From Methanocorpusculum sp. (GTDB lineage Archaea; Halobacteriota; Methanomicrobia; Methanomicrobiales; Methanocorpusculaceae), in NCBI GenBank assembly GCA_029987315.1, contig DALTVZ010000005.1:1-23706 (forward strand): 23,706 bases of DNA, read 5' to 3'. The translations under genes were made by a program, and so were the position numbers. Positions within the stretch are counted from its first letter, which is position 1. Each line of letters starts with the position of its first letter. Under the pieces are notes generated by a model. That model was not told the origin of the DNA. It worked only from the letters and a program-made list of their open reading frames with translations, and searched no databases. Shown in pieces: positions 1 through 6,714 of the stretch.

Positions 1-391
1 AATCTCCGCGAATTAACGCGAATCGCATTTTTCTTGCGCCGTCGTACTCTGCTCCGGCTTATCGCCTACGCAGGAATCGCACGCCGTCTGGAAAAATGCT
101 ACCGGAAAAACCGGCGTGCCGGTTTTTCTCAAGATGGATATTTCTTTTTTGACACAGAGAGATGGTTGAACAAAAAATGATATATTTTGGAATGAAGATA
201 TGGATGGCACATATACTCAGATGAAAAGTATCTGAATAATCAAAATGTTTCTGCACGGTAAAAGAAAAACCTGCACGCCGGTTTTTCCGGTAGCATTTTT
301 CCAGACGGCGTGCGATTCCTGCGTAGGCGATAAGCCGGAGCAGAGTACGACGGCGCAAGAAAAATGCGATTCGCGTTAATTCGCGGAGATT
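1..391. repeat. Long near-perfect inverted repeat (129-nt arms)
   Basis: Positions 1-129 are the reverse complement of 263-391 with one mismatch (position 120 against 272); the spacer is 130-262. The left arm starts at the window edge, so the repeat may extend further left. Each arm contains a smaller hairpin (about 105-126: AAAAACCGG, CGTG, CCGGTTTTT), perfect in the left arm and broken by the mismatch in the right. The AT-rich spacer holds a 6-bp hairpin (TCAGAT 217-222, ATCTGA 230-235). No transposase and no convincing reading frame is present. Near identity of the arms points to a recent inverted duplication or a MITE-like element; no target-site duplication can be tested because the left flank is missing. 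Open frames across the arms are by-products of the repeat. Confidence 0.9.
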
Positions 392-638
392 CGCGGTTAA
401 ATTATCTTATGTATCCGTATCCACCCAACTTCCGTCCAACCTTAATGTACTGACATCACTGCCTAATCATATTCGCGTTGATTAAGAGAGCTAAGCGAAG
501 TGGAGAGCAAACCAAAAAATTGCGAGCGCGGTTTTTTTTCTTCTATGTCCGTATACAACCTCAAAAAGTTTGGAGTAATTTTCGCACACCGCGTAAATCT
601 TATTTTAAAAGAGTTTCAAATCAAAAAATAATAGAAAA
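392..638. other. Intergenic stretch without a recognised gene
   Basis: This stretch is AT-rich and lies between the inverted repeat and the moaE stop. I see no RNA gene or credible CDS. A plus-strand T8 run sits at about 531-538 after a GC-rich stretch (TGCGAGCGCGG) and could end a transcript entering from the left. The A-run at 623-628 gives a T-run on the minus strand just beyond the moaE stop and is the likely end of the moaDE transcript. Confidence 0.5.
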
Positions 639-1037
639 TCAGTGTACCCATTCTCCCCGGGCATTGCCGGAGAGCTCCTGTTTCCAGATGGGTACTTTTT
701 CCTTCAGCTGCTCAATGATGAATCTTGAACCCTCATAGCCCTCTTGTCGGTGAGCTGAACCGACCAGAATCACCAGGATCGTCTCACCCAGAGCAAGGCG
801 GCCGTATCGGTGGATGATATCCACAGAGTTCAGTCCAAACCTCTTGATCGCCTCCTCGGCAATATCTGCAAGATCCTTTTCAGCGACCGGAACAAATGCC
901 TCGATCTCGAGTGCATCCATCTCTCCGTCATCCCTCACACAACCGATAAAAACGATCTGGGACCCATCATTGGTTGTTCGTGAGTTCGTGATCAGGGCGC
1001 AGATATCGATATCCTCTTTTTGCAATGCGAGGACCAT
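639..1037 (-). CDS. moaE: Molybdopterin synthase catalytic subunit MoaE
   Basis: 132 aa. MoaE transfers sulfur from the thiocarboxylated C-terminus of MoaD to precursor Z (cPMP), making molybdopterin for molybdenum or tungsten enzymes in the cytoplasm; in a methanogen the obvious clients are formylmethanofuran and formate dehydrogenases (inference). Family landmarks are in order: FIGCVRDD near residue 30, IHRYGRLALGE near 75-85, GSAHR near 93-97, and LKEKVPIWKQE at 111-121. Lys112 and Lys119 have the same spacing as the E. coli MoaE active-site lysines 119 and 126. The C-terminal GEWVH matches the usual ending. The start lies 2 nt after the moaD stop, so the two are co-transcribed and probably coupled. 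A T-run on the coding strand (623-628) follows. Confidence 0.95.
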   Translation of the reverse strand: MVLALQKEDIDICALITNSRTTNDGSQIVFIGCVRDDGEMDALEIEAFVPVAEKDLADIAEEAIKRFGLNSVDIIHRYGRLALGETILVILVGSAHRQEGYEGSRFIIEQLKEKVPIWKQELSGNARGEWVH

Positions 1038-1039
1038 TT

Positions 1040-1318
1040 TTACCCTCCAGATACCGGCGGATAGATGACGATTTCGTCACCCTCAGCCACTTGGATCATC
1101 TTTGCATCGTCGGAGTCGATCCTCTCTCTGTTGTACATAAGGATGATATGTGAACTGAGTTCGGCCCCGGTGAAAAGTTCCTGCATTCCCTCCTTCTGTG
1201 TCTTTGCAAAAGCAAGAAGAGCGCCAAGAATGGAGGTCCCACCCGGGACACCGAGTGAGTTCATCTCACCGAAGAGCTCCCGGAACTTGGCAAATGAGCG
1301 TATGGTTATCTGCGGCAT
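1040..1318 (-). CDS. moaD: Molybdopterin synthase sulfur carrier subunit MoaD
   Basis: 92 aa ubiquitin-fold sulfur carrier of the MoaD/ThiS family. It begins ITIRSFAKFRELFG, a typical MoaD N-terminal strand and helix, and ends EGDEIVIYPPVSGG; the terminal Gly-Gly is adenylated and thiocarboxylated by a MoeB/E1-like enzyme not present in this window. The length suits an archaeal MoaD. The partner moaE follows after 2 nt, which supports MoaD over ThiS or a SAMP. The gene starts 38 nt downstream of the FKBP stop on the same strand, so read-through from that gene is possible; an AT-rich stretch around 1345-1355 could alternatively be a separate promoter. Confidence 0.92.
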   Translation of the reverse strand: MPQITIRSFAKFRELFGEMNSLGVPGGTSILGALLAFAKTQKEGMQELFTGAELSSHIILMYNRERIDSDDAKMIQVAEGDEIVIYPPVSGG

Positions 1319-1356
1319 GTTCGTTGATTTACCTAATGGTGTTAAGATATGAATAA

Positions 1357-1800
1357 TTACGCTTCAGGTTTTGCTTCGACGATCTCGGCCAATGTGATCG
1401 TAAACACCAGAGTTTTTCCTGCAAGCGGATGATTTGCATCAAGAGTCACCGTCTCTTCATCGATCTTTGTGATGGTGACCGGGATCTGGTTTCCATCGCC
1501 AAGTTCGATCATAAGCTGCTCGCCGGCATTTGCGGTAAAATCTCCCCCGAACTCTTTACGAGGAATTTCCACCGTCATGTCATCGGTTTTTTCTCCATAG
1601 GCTTCTGCCGGCAGGATCGTGACCGATTTCGTCTCGCCGATCTCCATCCCAAGAACTGCGGCGTCAAAACCGGGAACGACCATTCCCGAACCTACGACGA
1701 ATTCAAGCGGATCGCGACCCTCTGATGAGTCGAAACATGTCCCGTCGACCAATTCTCCGATATAGTTGACGCGTATCGTATCGCCATTTTGTACTGACAT
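1357..1800 (-). CDS. FKBP-type peptidyl-prolyl cis-trans isomerase
   Basis: 147 aa from the ATG at 1800. The frame is open further upstream, but that part is unlike any FKBP and the ATG at 1800 opens directly into the domain (MSVQNGDTIRVNYIG). Motifs: LVDGTCFDSSEG, PLEFVVGSG-MVVPGFDAAVLGMEIGE, then an insert-in-flap segment with PAEAYGE and the C-terminal LAGKTLVFTITLAEI. This is the SlyD-like short FKBP of archaea, a combined prolyl isomerase and chaperone in the cytosol; it lacks SlyD's His-rich metal tail. A TATA-like element on the minus strand (1823-1831, ACTTATAC) lies 27 nt from the start and supports it. It is divergent from ilvE. Confidence 0.9.
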   Translation of the reverse strand: MSVQNGDTIRVNYIGELVDGTCFDSSEGRDPLEFVVGSGMVVPGFDAAVLGMEIGETKSVTILPAEAYGEKTDDMTVEIPRKEFGGDFTANAGEQLMIELGDGNQIPVTITKIDEETVTLDANHPLAGKTLVFTITLAEIVEAKPEA

Positions 1801-1976
1801 ACAGAAATGATGGGATGTTACTGTATAAGTATTTGGTGTGTTTCTTTTTGTCAGTAAAACATCTTCGAACTGCCCCATAGAATGAGCACAATGATCAATG
1901 AAAAAATGCACTACTCTGTGTTTTTGCATGAGAGAGACCAAAATCCTATATCGTACCGCACCTAATATATTTTATT
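1801..1976. promoter_or_regulatory. Divergent promoter region, FKBP and ilvE
   Basis: 176 nt between two divergent starts. A minus-strand TATA-like element at 1823-1831 lies 27 nt from the FKBP start. A plus-strand element at 1945-1953 (CCTATATCG) lies about 28 nt from the ilvE start. A second AT tract (AATATATTTT, about 1964-1973) is too close to the ilvE ATG to be its TATA box. Both spacings predict leaderless or nearly leaderless mRNAs. Confidence 0.5.
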
Positions 1977-2840
1977 ATGTTAGTTTACATACACGGGAAT
2001 TATGTACCTGAAGAACAGGCCACTGTGTCCATCTTTGATCACGGATTCCTTTATGGTGACGGTGTTTTTGAAGGCATAAGAGCATACAACGGACGTGTGT
2101 TCCATCTTACTGAGCACGTCGACCGCCTCTTTGATTCAGCCAAAGCTATAGATCTTGATCCCGGGATAACCCGCGGTGAAATGGCCGAGATCATCAAAGA
2201 GACTTTGCGCAAAAACGGTCTGAAGGATGCCTACATCCGCCCGATCATCTCTCGTGGTGTCGGTTCTATGGGACTCGACCCCCGTCGATGTCCAAATCCC
2301 ACGATCATCTGTGCCGTTTCCTCATGGGGTGCGATGTACGGTGATCTTTATGAGACCGGTCTCACCGGGGTCACCGTTTGTGTCAGAAGAAATGCTCCGG
2401 ACACACTTCCGCCCAACATCAAATCCCTCAACTACCTGAACAACATTCTTGGAAAGATCGAGGCGAATTACAAAGGCGGAGACGAGGCGATCTTCCTTGA
2501 CAGATCCGGGAAACTCGCAGAAGGTTCCGGCGACAACATCTATCTTGTGAAAAAAGGCATCCTCTATACCCCACCGACCATCAACAACCTCAAAGGCATC
2601 ACCCGCCTTGTCCTTCTGAGACTCTGCACGGAACTTGGCATCCCTTACGAGATCTGCGAACTCGGACTCTTTGACATGTACACCGCAGATGAAGTGCTGG
2701 TCACCGGAACTGCTGCAGAGATATGTGCCATCACCAAGATCGACGGCCGATCGATCGGAACTGGTGTTCCGGGTCCGATCTATAAAAAACTTCTCGCCGC
2801 ATTCCAGCTGGAGACACAGAACTCCGGTGATGAATACTGA
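1977..2840 (+). CDS. ilvE: Branched-chain amino acid aminotransferase
   Basis: 287 aa class IV PLP aminotransferase that performs the last step of isoleucine, leucine and valine synthesis by transferring amino groups between glutamate and branched-chain 2-oxo acids. Motifs: [20 protein letters not shown] near residues 20-39, YIRPIISRG near 87-94, and [17 protein letters not shown], where Lys149 is the likely Schiff-base lysine. The substrate and cofactor motifs [17 protein letters not shown] and [10 protein letters not shown] follow. Full length for archaeal IlvE. D-alanine transaminase and 4-amino-4-deoxychorismate lyase share the fold, but FEGIRAYNG favours IlvE. It stands alone, with tRNA-Glu downstream and the FKBP gene divergent. 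Confidence 0.93.
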   Translation: MLVYIHGNYVPEEQATVSIFDHGFLYGDGVFEGIRAYNGRVFHLTEHVDRLFDSAKAIDLDPGITRGEMAEIIKETLRKNGLKDAYIRPIISRGVGSMGLDPRRCPNPTIICAVSSWGAMYGDLYETGLTGVTVCVRRNAPDTLPPNIKSLNYLNNILGKIEANYKGGDEAIFLDRSGKLAEGSGDNIYLVKKGILYTPPTINNLKGITRLVLLRLCTELGIPYEICELGLFDMYTADEVLVTGTAAEICAITKIDGRSIGTGVPGPIYKKLLAAFQLETQNSGDEY

Positions 2841-2869
2841 CCCTGATATCTCAGAGGTCAATCATAATC

Positions 2870-2879
2870 TTTTTATAAT
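2870..2879 (+). promoter_or_regulatory. TATA box of tRNA-Glu
   Basis: TTTTTATAAT lies about 33 nt upstream of the mature tRNA 5' end, in the 67-nt gap after ilvE. This fits an archaeal TBP/TFB promoter whose transcript begins a few nucleotides before the tRNA. Confidence 0.55.
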
Positions 2880-2907
2880 CCAGCGTAGACTATTATAGGC
2901 AGTTTGA

Positions 2908-2980
2908 GCTGATATAGTGTAGAGGCCAATCATGCCGGCCTTTCACGCCGGCGACTCGGGTTCGAATCCCGATATCAGCA
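2908..2980 (+). tRNA. tRNA-Glu (anticodon UUC)
   Basis: A 73-nt cloverleaf without intron. The acceptor stem pairs GCTGATA (2908-2914) with TATCAGC (2973-2979), followed by discriminator A2980; CCA is not encoded. The anticodon arm pairs CCGGC with GCCGG around the seven-base loop CTTTCAC, giving anticodon TTC, which reads GAA and GAG. The T arm has CTCGG, loop TTCGAAT, CCCGA. A palindromic stretch in the anticodon arm (GCCGGC on both sides) allows a shifted pairing, but only this register leaves a seven-base loop. In methanogens Glu-tRNA also feeds tetrapyrrole synthesis, including F430 (established knowledge). Confidence 0.96.
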
Positions 2981-3013
2981 TTTATCGGCGATCGATATGC
3001 CGCCAAGTTAGAA

Positions 3014-3030
3014 CATGACCCTTGGTCATG
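3014..3030. promoter_or_regulatory. Palindrome upstream of the TPR gene
   Basis: CATGACC, CTT, GGTCATG: perfect 7-bp arms around 3 nt, ending immediately before an AT tract (AATATTTTT) and 24 nt before the TPR start codon. It covers the place where a BRE/TATA would lie, so it could be an operator; it could also form a short hairpin in a transcript. No regulator is identified. Confidence 0.4.
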
Positions 3031-3053
3031 AATATTTTTCCTGCAGTTTTATC

Positions 3054-3374
3054 ATGACATTTCACCCAACAAACAACCCTGTCTTCTGGAAGGCGACCGC
3101 AGATAACCTTCTCGCAGAAGAGCGCTATGAAAAAGCAGCTGAAGCTTACCTGAGATTGACCGAGCTTTTGCCAAATGATCCGGATGGATGGAAAGGAAGA
3201 GGCACTGCTCTGCTCTGTATGGAAAGCCACGGGAATGCCGTTAGCGCGTTTGAGAGAACGCTGATCCTTCTCCCCGACGACAAAGACTCTCTTGAAAAAT
3301 TAGCTGTCTGTTTCGATAAACTTGGTGCCGCAGAAAAGAGGGCGGCATGTCTTCTTCGTCTCACTGAGTTGTAG
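3054..3374 (+). CDS. Small TPR-repeat protein
   Basis: 106 aa from the ATG at 3054. An earlier ATG at 3015 lies inside a palindrome and adds 13 atypical residues, so 3054 is preferred. The protein is nearly all helical tetratricopeptide repeats: about residues 11-40 (FWKATADNLLAEERYEKAAE), 45-74 (GWKGRGTALLCMESHGNAVS) and 79-106 (SLEKLAVCFDKLGAAEKRA), with the P-x-D turn LLPNDPD and LLPDDKD between repeats. No signal peptide or membrane segment is present. TPRs bind protein partners; no enzyme domain is attached. It ends 49 nt before the zinc-ribbon/SPFH operon on the same strand and may be its first member or a separate unit. Confidence 0.8.
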   Translation: MTFHPTNNPVFWKATADNLLAEERYEKAAEAYLRLTELLPNDPDGWKGRGTALLCMESHGNAVSAFERTLILLPDDKDSLEKLAVCFDKLGAAEKRAACLLRLTEL

Positions 3375-3423
3375 ACGATCTTGGCAAGATATCCTTATCC
3401 GCTTAGACACTAAAATAATAAAT

Positions 3424-4200
3424 ATGCCCGATTTTCAGTGTCCTAAGTGCGGCGCAGTACTTCAAGTCAAACCGGGCGCACAGATGGCCACATGCCCCTT
3501 CTGTGATACGGTCACATATATCGATCGAAGTTCTGCGCTGTTCTTTTATTTGCTTCCTTTTTCCATTGATGAAGGCGCGGCAAAAGGGATCTTCAAGCGT
3601 TGGATGGCAGGCCCTGCCCAAGCCAAAGATCTCGAATCTTCTGCAAAGATCTCGAAACTCACCAAAGAGTTCTTCCCTGTTTTCCGGTTCCGAAGAACGG
3701 TGAACGGAAGGGAAGCTGTTTTTGCAAAACCCGCCAAAGGGACCCTTCTTCCCGGGATGCAGGATCTGATCATCCCGCCTGGAAACGTTGTGGTCTATGA
3801 TGAAAAAGCATCGACCGGCAACGCTGAGGTGATCCAGCCGGATATCGCCATCGATTCTTATCTCCCTGAACTCACCGGAGTTCCCATCGATCAGGCACTG
3901 GTGTACTTCCCGATCTATGAGATCGCCTATGATTACAAAGGATCCACGTATCAGGCAGTTATCGATGGATCGTCTGGAGCCGTCTATACGACCTCCTCGC
4001 CGACCCGCAGCTCGAGTGCATATATCGCTGTGATGGGACTTGCACTCGTTCTCGGACTTCTTGGTGGGGTTCTTGGAGTAATGGTGAGTCCGATCTTTTT
4101 TGTTTTGATCATTGCTGGATTTTTCGCAGGAAAACTTCTCGCAGCAAAAGTTGTTGGGCGGGAAAAAATTGTTTCGGCGGAGGTGAAAGCACATGACTGA
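3424..4200 (+). CDS. Zinc-ribbon membrane protein, YdjG/H-like (paralogue 1)
   Basis: 258 aa. The N-terminal zinc ribbon (Cys6, Cys9, Cys24, Cys27; CPKCG and CPFC) leads into a soluble domain with PFSIDEGAAKGIFKRWMAGPAQAKDL, then YFPIYEIAYDYKGSTYQAVIDGSSGAVY. A C-terminal hydrophobic block (about 198-245, YIAVMGLALVLGLL and FFVLIIAGFFAG) forms two membrane helices. The same architecture and the K-W-x-GP-xx-AKDL and PxW/Y-x-x-x-Y-x-Y-xG-xx-Y motifs recur in the next gene, so the two are paralogues. The nearest concept is the zinc-ribbon membrane proteins of the Bacillus ydjGHI cluster; the equivalence is inferred from layout. ATG 3424 is chosen because it directly precedes the zinc ribbon; the upstream frame overlaps the TPR gene. 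A weak TATA (ATATCCTTAT, about 3389-3398) lies ~30 nt upstream. Confidence 0.75.
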   Translation: MPDFQCPKCGAVLQVKPGAQMATCPFCDTVTYIDRSSALFFYLLPFSIDEGAAKGIFKRWMAGPAQAKDLESSAKISKLTKEFFPVFRFRRTVNGREAVFAKPAKGTLLPGMQDLIIPPGNVVVYDEKASTGNAEVIQPDIAIDSYLPELTGVPIDQALVYFPIYEIAYDYKGSTYQAVIDGSSGAVYTTSSPTRSSSAYIAVMGLALVLGLLGGVLGVMVSPIFFVLIIAGFFAGKLLAAKVVGREKIVSAEVKAHD

Positions 4201-5224
4201 AGTGCAAAAAATCCTTGTGTCGATGACCTGCCCCTCCTGCGGCGGTCAGGTGCAGTGTGAAGAGGGAGAGGATATGGTCCTGTGCAAATTCTGCGAATCA
4301 GTATTTGCATTGACATCAGATGAGGGATCAAATAAGGTCATGTATAAAATGACCGTTGATAAGAGCAAAGCCCTCGCAAAAGTGGCGGCATGGTTTTCGA
4401 CCGGTCCAAAAGCTAAAGATCTTCCAACCAGCGCGGTGGTCTCCGAAGCATACCCGATGTATCTTCCGTTCTGGCGTCTGGTCGCCCGAGGGAAGGCATG
4501 TGTCTGCGGTATCGAAGAACAGAGATCTGGAAAAGACAATGAAAAAGTTGAGATCCCGCGTGAAGCTCTGATCAACCGTGAATACATCTATTCTGAGATC
4601 GCCTGTGAAGCTGGAGACCTTGGTATTCAGAGCATCGTTCTCCCGCAAAATGCCGAAGCGATCGTCTATGATGATCAAAACATTGTCACATTCGGTGTGA
4701 CCTCATCCCGCGACGCAGCATATGATGTTGGCGGTAAAGCGATCAGCCAGACTGCGGTGAAGGACGGCAGTGCTCGGATGAACAAGGTCTACTTCTCAAA
4801 GTCGTTCTTCTTCCCAAAAGCATTCACTTTAGTCTATTACCCATTCTGGATTGTCAGATATGCTTATGAAGGCAGAACATACTTTGCCACAGTTGACGGG
4901 ATCACGGCACGCGTTGTCTCAGGCAGAGCACCAGGAAATGCCGGAAGTCAGAGCACTGCAGCCGGTGTCGGTGGTGCGATCTCCGGCGGAGCGTTGGGCA
5001 TAGGGATCGGTCTTGCGATCGTGACCGAAGGTACGGATGTGGGTGTTGGCGTTCTCGTCGTGGGGGTCGTTGCCGCCATCGCACTTCTTGGATATTTCTA
5101 TAATAGATTTAGGTATGGTGATGAGGTCCTGGAAGGAGCCATGACCGGAAAACGCCTGAAATCCGGCCGGACCCAGGAAAAAGTACAGTCAGTCTATAAT
5201 GAAACATATGACTACTTCAAATAA
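4193..5224 (+). CDS. Zinc-ribbon membrane protein, YdjG/H-like (paralogue 2)
   Basis: 343 aa, overlapping the previous gene by 8 nt, hence translationally coupled. The zinc ribbon uses Cys13, Cys16, Cys31 and Cys34 (CPSCGG, CKFC). KALAKVAAWFSTGPKAKDLPTS and YPMYLPFWRL match the previous protein, but a second domain is inserted (about residues 100-210, including SIVLPQNAEAIVYDDQNIV) before VYYPFWIVRYAYEG-RTYFATVDG. A Gly-rich hydrophobic stretch (about 258-308, ISGGALGIGIGLAIV and GVLVVGVVAAIALLGYFY) makes two membrane helices, followed by a basic cytosolic tail. The PFW motif occurs twice. It probably forms a membrane complex with its paralogue and the SPFH protein of the same operon (inference). 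Confidence 0.75.
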   Translation: MTEVQKILVSMTCPSCGGQVQCEEGEDMVLCKFCESVFALTSDEGSNKVMYKMTVDKSKALAKVAAWFSTGPKAKDLPTSAVVSEAYPMYLPFWRLVARGKACVCGIEEQRSGKDNEKVEIPREALINREYIYSEIACEAGDLGIQSIVLPQNAEAIVYDDQNIVTFGVTSSRDAAYDVGGKAISQTAVKDGSARMNKVYFSKSFFFPKAFTLVYYPFWIVRYAYEGRTYFATVDGITARVVSGRAPGNAGSQSTAAGVGGAISGGALGIGIGLAIVTEGTDVGVGVLVVGVVAAIALLGYFYNRFRYGDEVLEGAMTGKRLKSGRTQEKVQSVYNETYDYFK

Positions 5225-5232
5225 AGGTGATC
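5225..5232 (+). promoter_or_regulatory. Shine-Dalgarno site of the third operon gene
   Basis: AGGTGATC lies 4 nt before the ATG at 5237, in the 12-nt gap after the preceding stop. It is complementary to the usual archaeal 16S rRNA 3' end (GATCACCT). It confirms the start and shows leadered initiation inside the operon, whereas first genes in this window look leaderless. Confidence 0.75.
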
Positions 5233-5236
5233 TACG

Positions 5237-5827
5237 ATGTTGTTAAAAGAACTAAAATGTCCAGGTTGCGGCGCTCCCTTGAAATCCAAGGAACGTGACA
5301 TGATGCTGACCTGCAGTCATTGCGGCCGGATCAGTCTGTATGCAAACGGCAAGGTCGGCGACGTTGCTTATTCCATTGCAGCGCCCGATAAAGAACATCC
5401 AGGTGAACTGATCTATGTTCCCTTCTGGGTCGTGAATGCTGATCTGAATGTAACGAAAGAGAGCATATCCGGAGGCAAGATCTCACGGTTTATTGGTGAT
5501 AAAAAACAGATGCGGGGGACTCGCGACTTCTATGTCTGTGCCGCAGTAATTCCCGAGGAGTTCTCTAGGGTATGGAACATGGATCTGACTCTTGATCAAC
5601 CAAAACTGAACCTCATTTCTGGCTTCAGGGGCGGAAAACGTGCTGTAATGAAGATGGAAAAAGGCATAGCCGGAGAAAATGCAGAATTTTTGTTCCTCAG
5701 ATATGAAACAGAGATCCCAGGCACCCTTCAGAAACTTGAATATGACTTCAAAATCAACAGCACAAAAGTTCTTTATCTGCCCGCATACAAAAACAATGAT
5801 AAATATTTGTTAGGTATTTCCTCATGA
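5237..5827 (+). CDS. Zinc-ribbon protein of the SPFH operon
   Basis: 196 aa, no membrane helix. The N-terminal zinc ribbon has Cys8, Cys11, Cys26 and Cys29 (CPGCGAPL, CSHCG). The remainder is soluble, with LIYVPFWVVNADLNV near residues 58-72, echoing the PFW motif of the two previous proteins, and a repeat-like return near the end (STKVLYLPAYKNNDKYLLGI), which suggests a relic of the same two-part domain without its membrane anchor. I recognise no enzyme signature. It is preceded by a clear Shine-Dalgarno site and overlaps the next gene by 4 nt (ATGA), so its product is made with the membrane proteins. It is probably a soluble component of the same complex (inference). Confidence 0.7.
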   Translation: MLLKELKCPGCGAPLKSKERDMMLTCSHCGRISLYANGKVGDVAYSIAAPDKEHPGELIYVPFWVVNADLNVTKESISGGKISRFIGDKKQMRGTRDFYVCAAVIPEEFSRVWNMDLTLDQPKLNLISGFRGGKRAVMKMEKGIAGENAEFLFLRYETEIPGTLQKLEYDFKINSTKVLYLPAYKNNDKYLLGISS

Positions 5828-6168
5828 GTGATATTGAAGATAAACGCATGCATCTGATATGGGCATCGGTAATATTGATGCTCGGTGTTTCCATTTTGGC
5901 TGCATTACTTGTACCGACAATTGGATTTTGGGAAGGGCTCGGCATCTTCCTATTGGGTATTGGTGCGATCTCCTTTGCCCTTGTTACGTTCATGGGCAAA
6001 CGGGAGTCACCAGTATTCCCACTCTTCCTCGCTCTTGCAGGATTATTGCTCCTCGTTCAGGGTCCGCTGACCACCACGTTCCCGATCCTTACTGCCCCAG
6101 TTATGATTGGAGCAGCCCTTGTGATCGTTGCGGCAGGTGCCATCATATTCCTTGTTATGAAAAAGTGA
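5824..6168 (+). CDS. Small four-helix membrane protein of the SPFH operon
   Basis: 114 aa, mostly hydrophobic. Predicted helices by eye: about 12-33 (IWASVILMLGVSILAALLV), 36-57 (GLGIFLLGIGAISFALVTFM), 63-82 (FPLFLALAGLLLLVQG) and 90-112 (MIGAALVIVAAGAIIFLVM). There is a short charged N-terminus (SDIEDKR) and a basic end (KK). No conserved polar residues that would suggest transport are evident. It starts within the preceding stop (4-nt overlap) and is followed after 6 nt by the helical protein. A role as membrane anchor or scaffold in this operon is inference; I do not recognise the family. Confidence 0.72.
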   Translation: MSDIEDKRMHLIWASVILMLGVSILAALLVPTIGFWEGLGIFLLGIGAISFALVTFMGKRESPVFPLFLALAGLLLLVQGPLTTTFPILTAPVMIGAALVIVAAGAIIFLVMKK

Positions 6169-6174
6169 TCAAAT

Positions 6175-6714
6175 ATGACGGTAGATTTACGAAACAAAGT
6201 TGAAGATGACCGCGGTCTGATCAAAAAGATCCAGTTATGTATCCCGGGATTTCGCGGATACCGCCAGAAAGAGGATCTTAGACTTGCTGATTCACTTCTT
6301 CGCCAGCAGATAGCTGATGAACTGAAAAACAACGTGCTTCTTCCTTTGGAAAAGACACGTGAATCAGCAAGTCGGGCACTCGAGCTCGATCTGATGAACG
6401 ATCTGGCAACTGTGATCTCAAAGGCAAAGACCTCTGAGGCAAAGATCCGCCATGCTGAACAGGGATACACCGGGGTCTCTCCGGCAAACCGTATCAAAAA
6501 AGCCGAGTTGAACACGCTCTATGAGTACGATCTTGCATTGATCGACGGCATCCGCGGCCTCGGAGAATTGGCAAAGACCGCACTCAGTAATGCTGACAAC
6601 GGCAGTTTTGACAAAATACCTGAAAATCTTCGTGTGATCAGATCAGGATTTAGCGAGTTCACTGAGATATTTGAAAAACGTAATGTGGATATCGCAGGAC
6701 TAAGTGCATTCTAA
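6175..6714 (+). CDS. All-helical cytosolic protein paired with SPFH
   Basis: 179 aa, highly charged and almost entirely helical, without membrane segment or signal. Distinctive segments are IQLCIPGFRGYRQKEDLR near residues 20-37, ADSLLRQQIADELKNN near 39-54, IRHAEQGYTGV near 91-101 and LYEYDLALIDGIRGLGELAK near 115-134. I recall similar PGF-x-GYR-x-(K/R)-E-x-(L)R proteins beside SPFH genes in bacteria, but cannot name a family with certainty. A GTGATC Shine-Dalgarno overlaps the upstream stop. Its stop and the SPFH start share one base (TAATG). It takes the place PspA holds next to ydjGHI in Bacillus, but I see no sequence support for PspA homology. Confidence 0.72.
   Translation: MTVDLRNKVEDDRGLIKKIQLCIPGFRGYRQKEDLRLADSLLRQQIADELKNNVLLPLEKTRESASRALELDLMNDLATVISKAKTSEAKIRHAEQGYTGVSPANRIKKAELNTLYEYDLALIDGIRGLGELAKTALSNADNGSFDKIPENLRVIRSGFSEFTEIFEKRNVDIAGLSAF

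Noticed and set aside
13..358. Overlapping minus-strand reading frames inside the inverted repeat
   Set aside because: They are translations of the repeat arms and end in the same arm sequences; no domain, start signal or codon pattern supports them.
1..391. CRISPR array or riboswitch
   Set aside because: There are only two copies, inverted rather than direct, and the arms are far too long and identical.
478..738. Plus-strand 86-codon frame
   Set aside because: It runs into moaE antisense, is rich in low-complexity Lys/Arg/Phe, and lacks a promoter or ribosome site.
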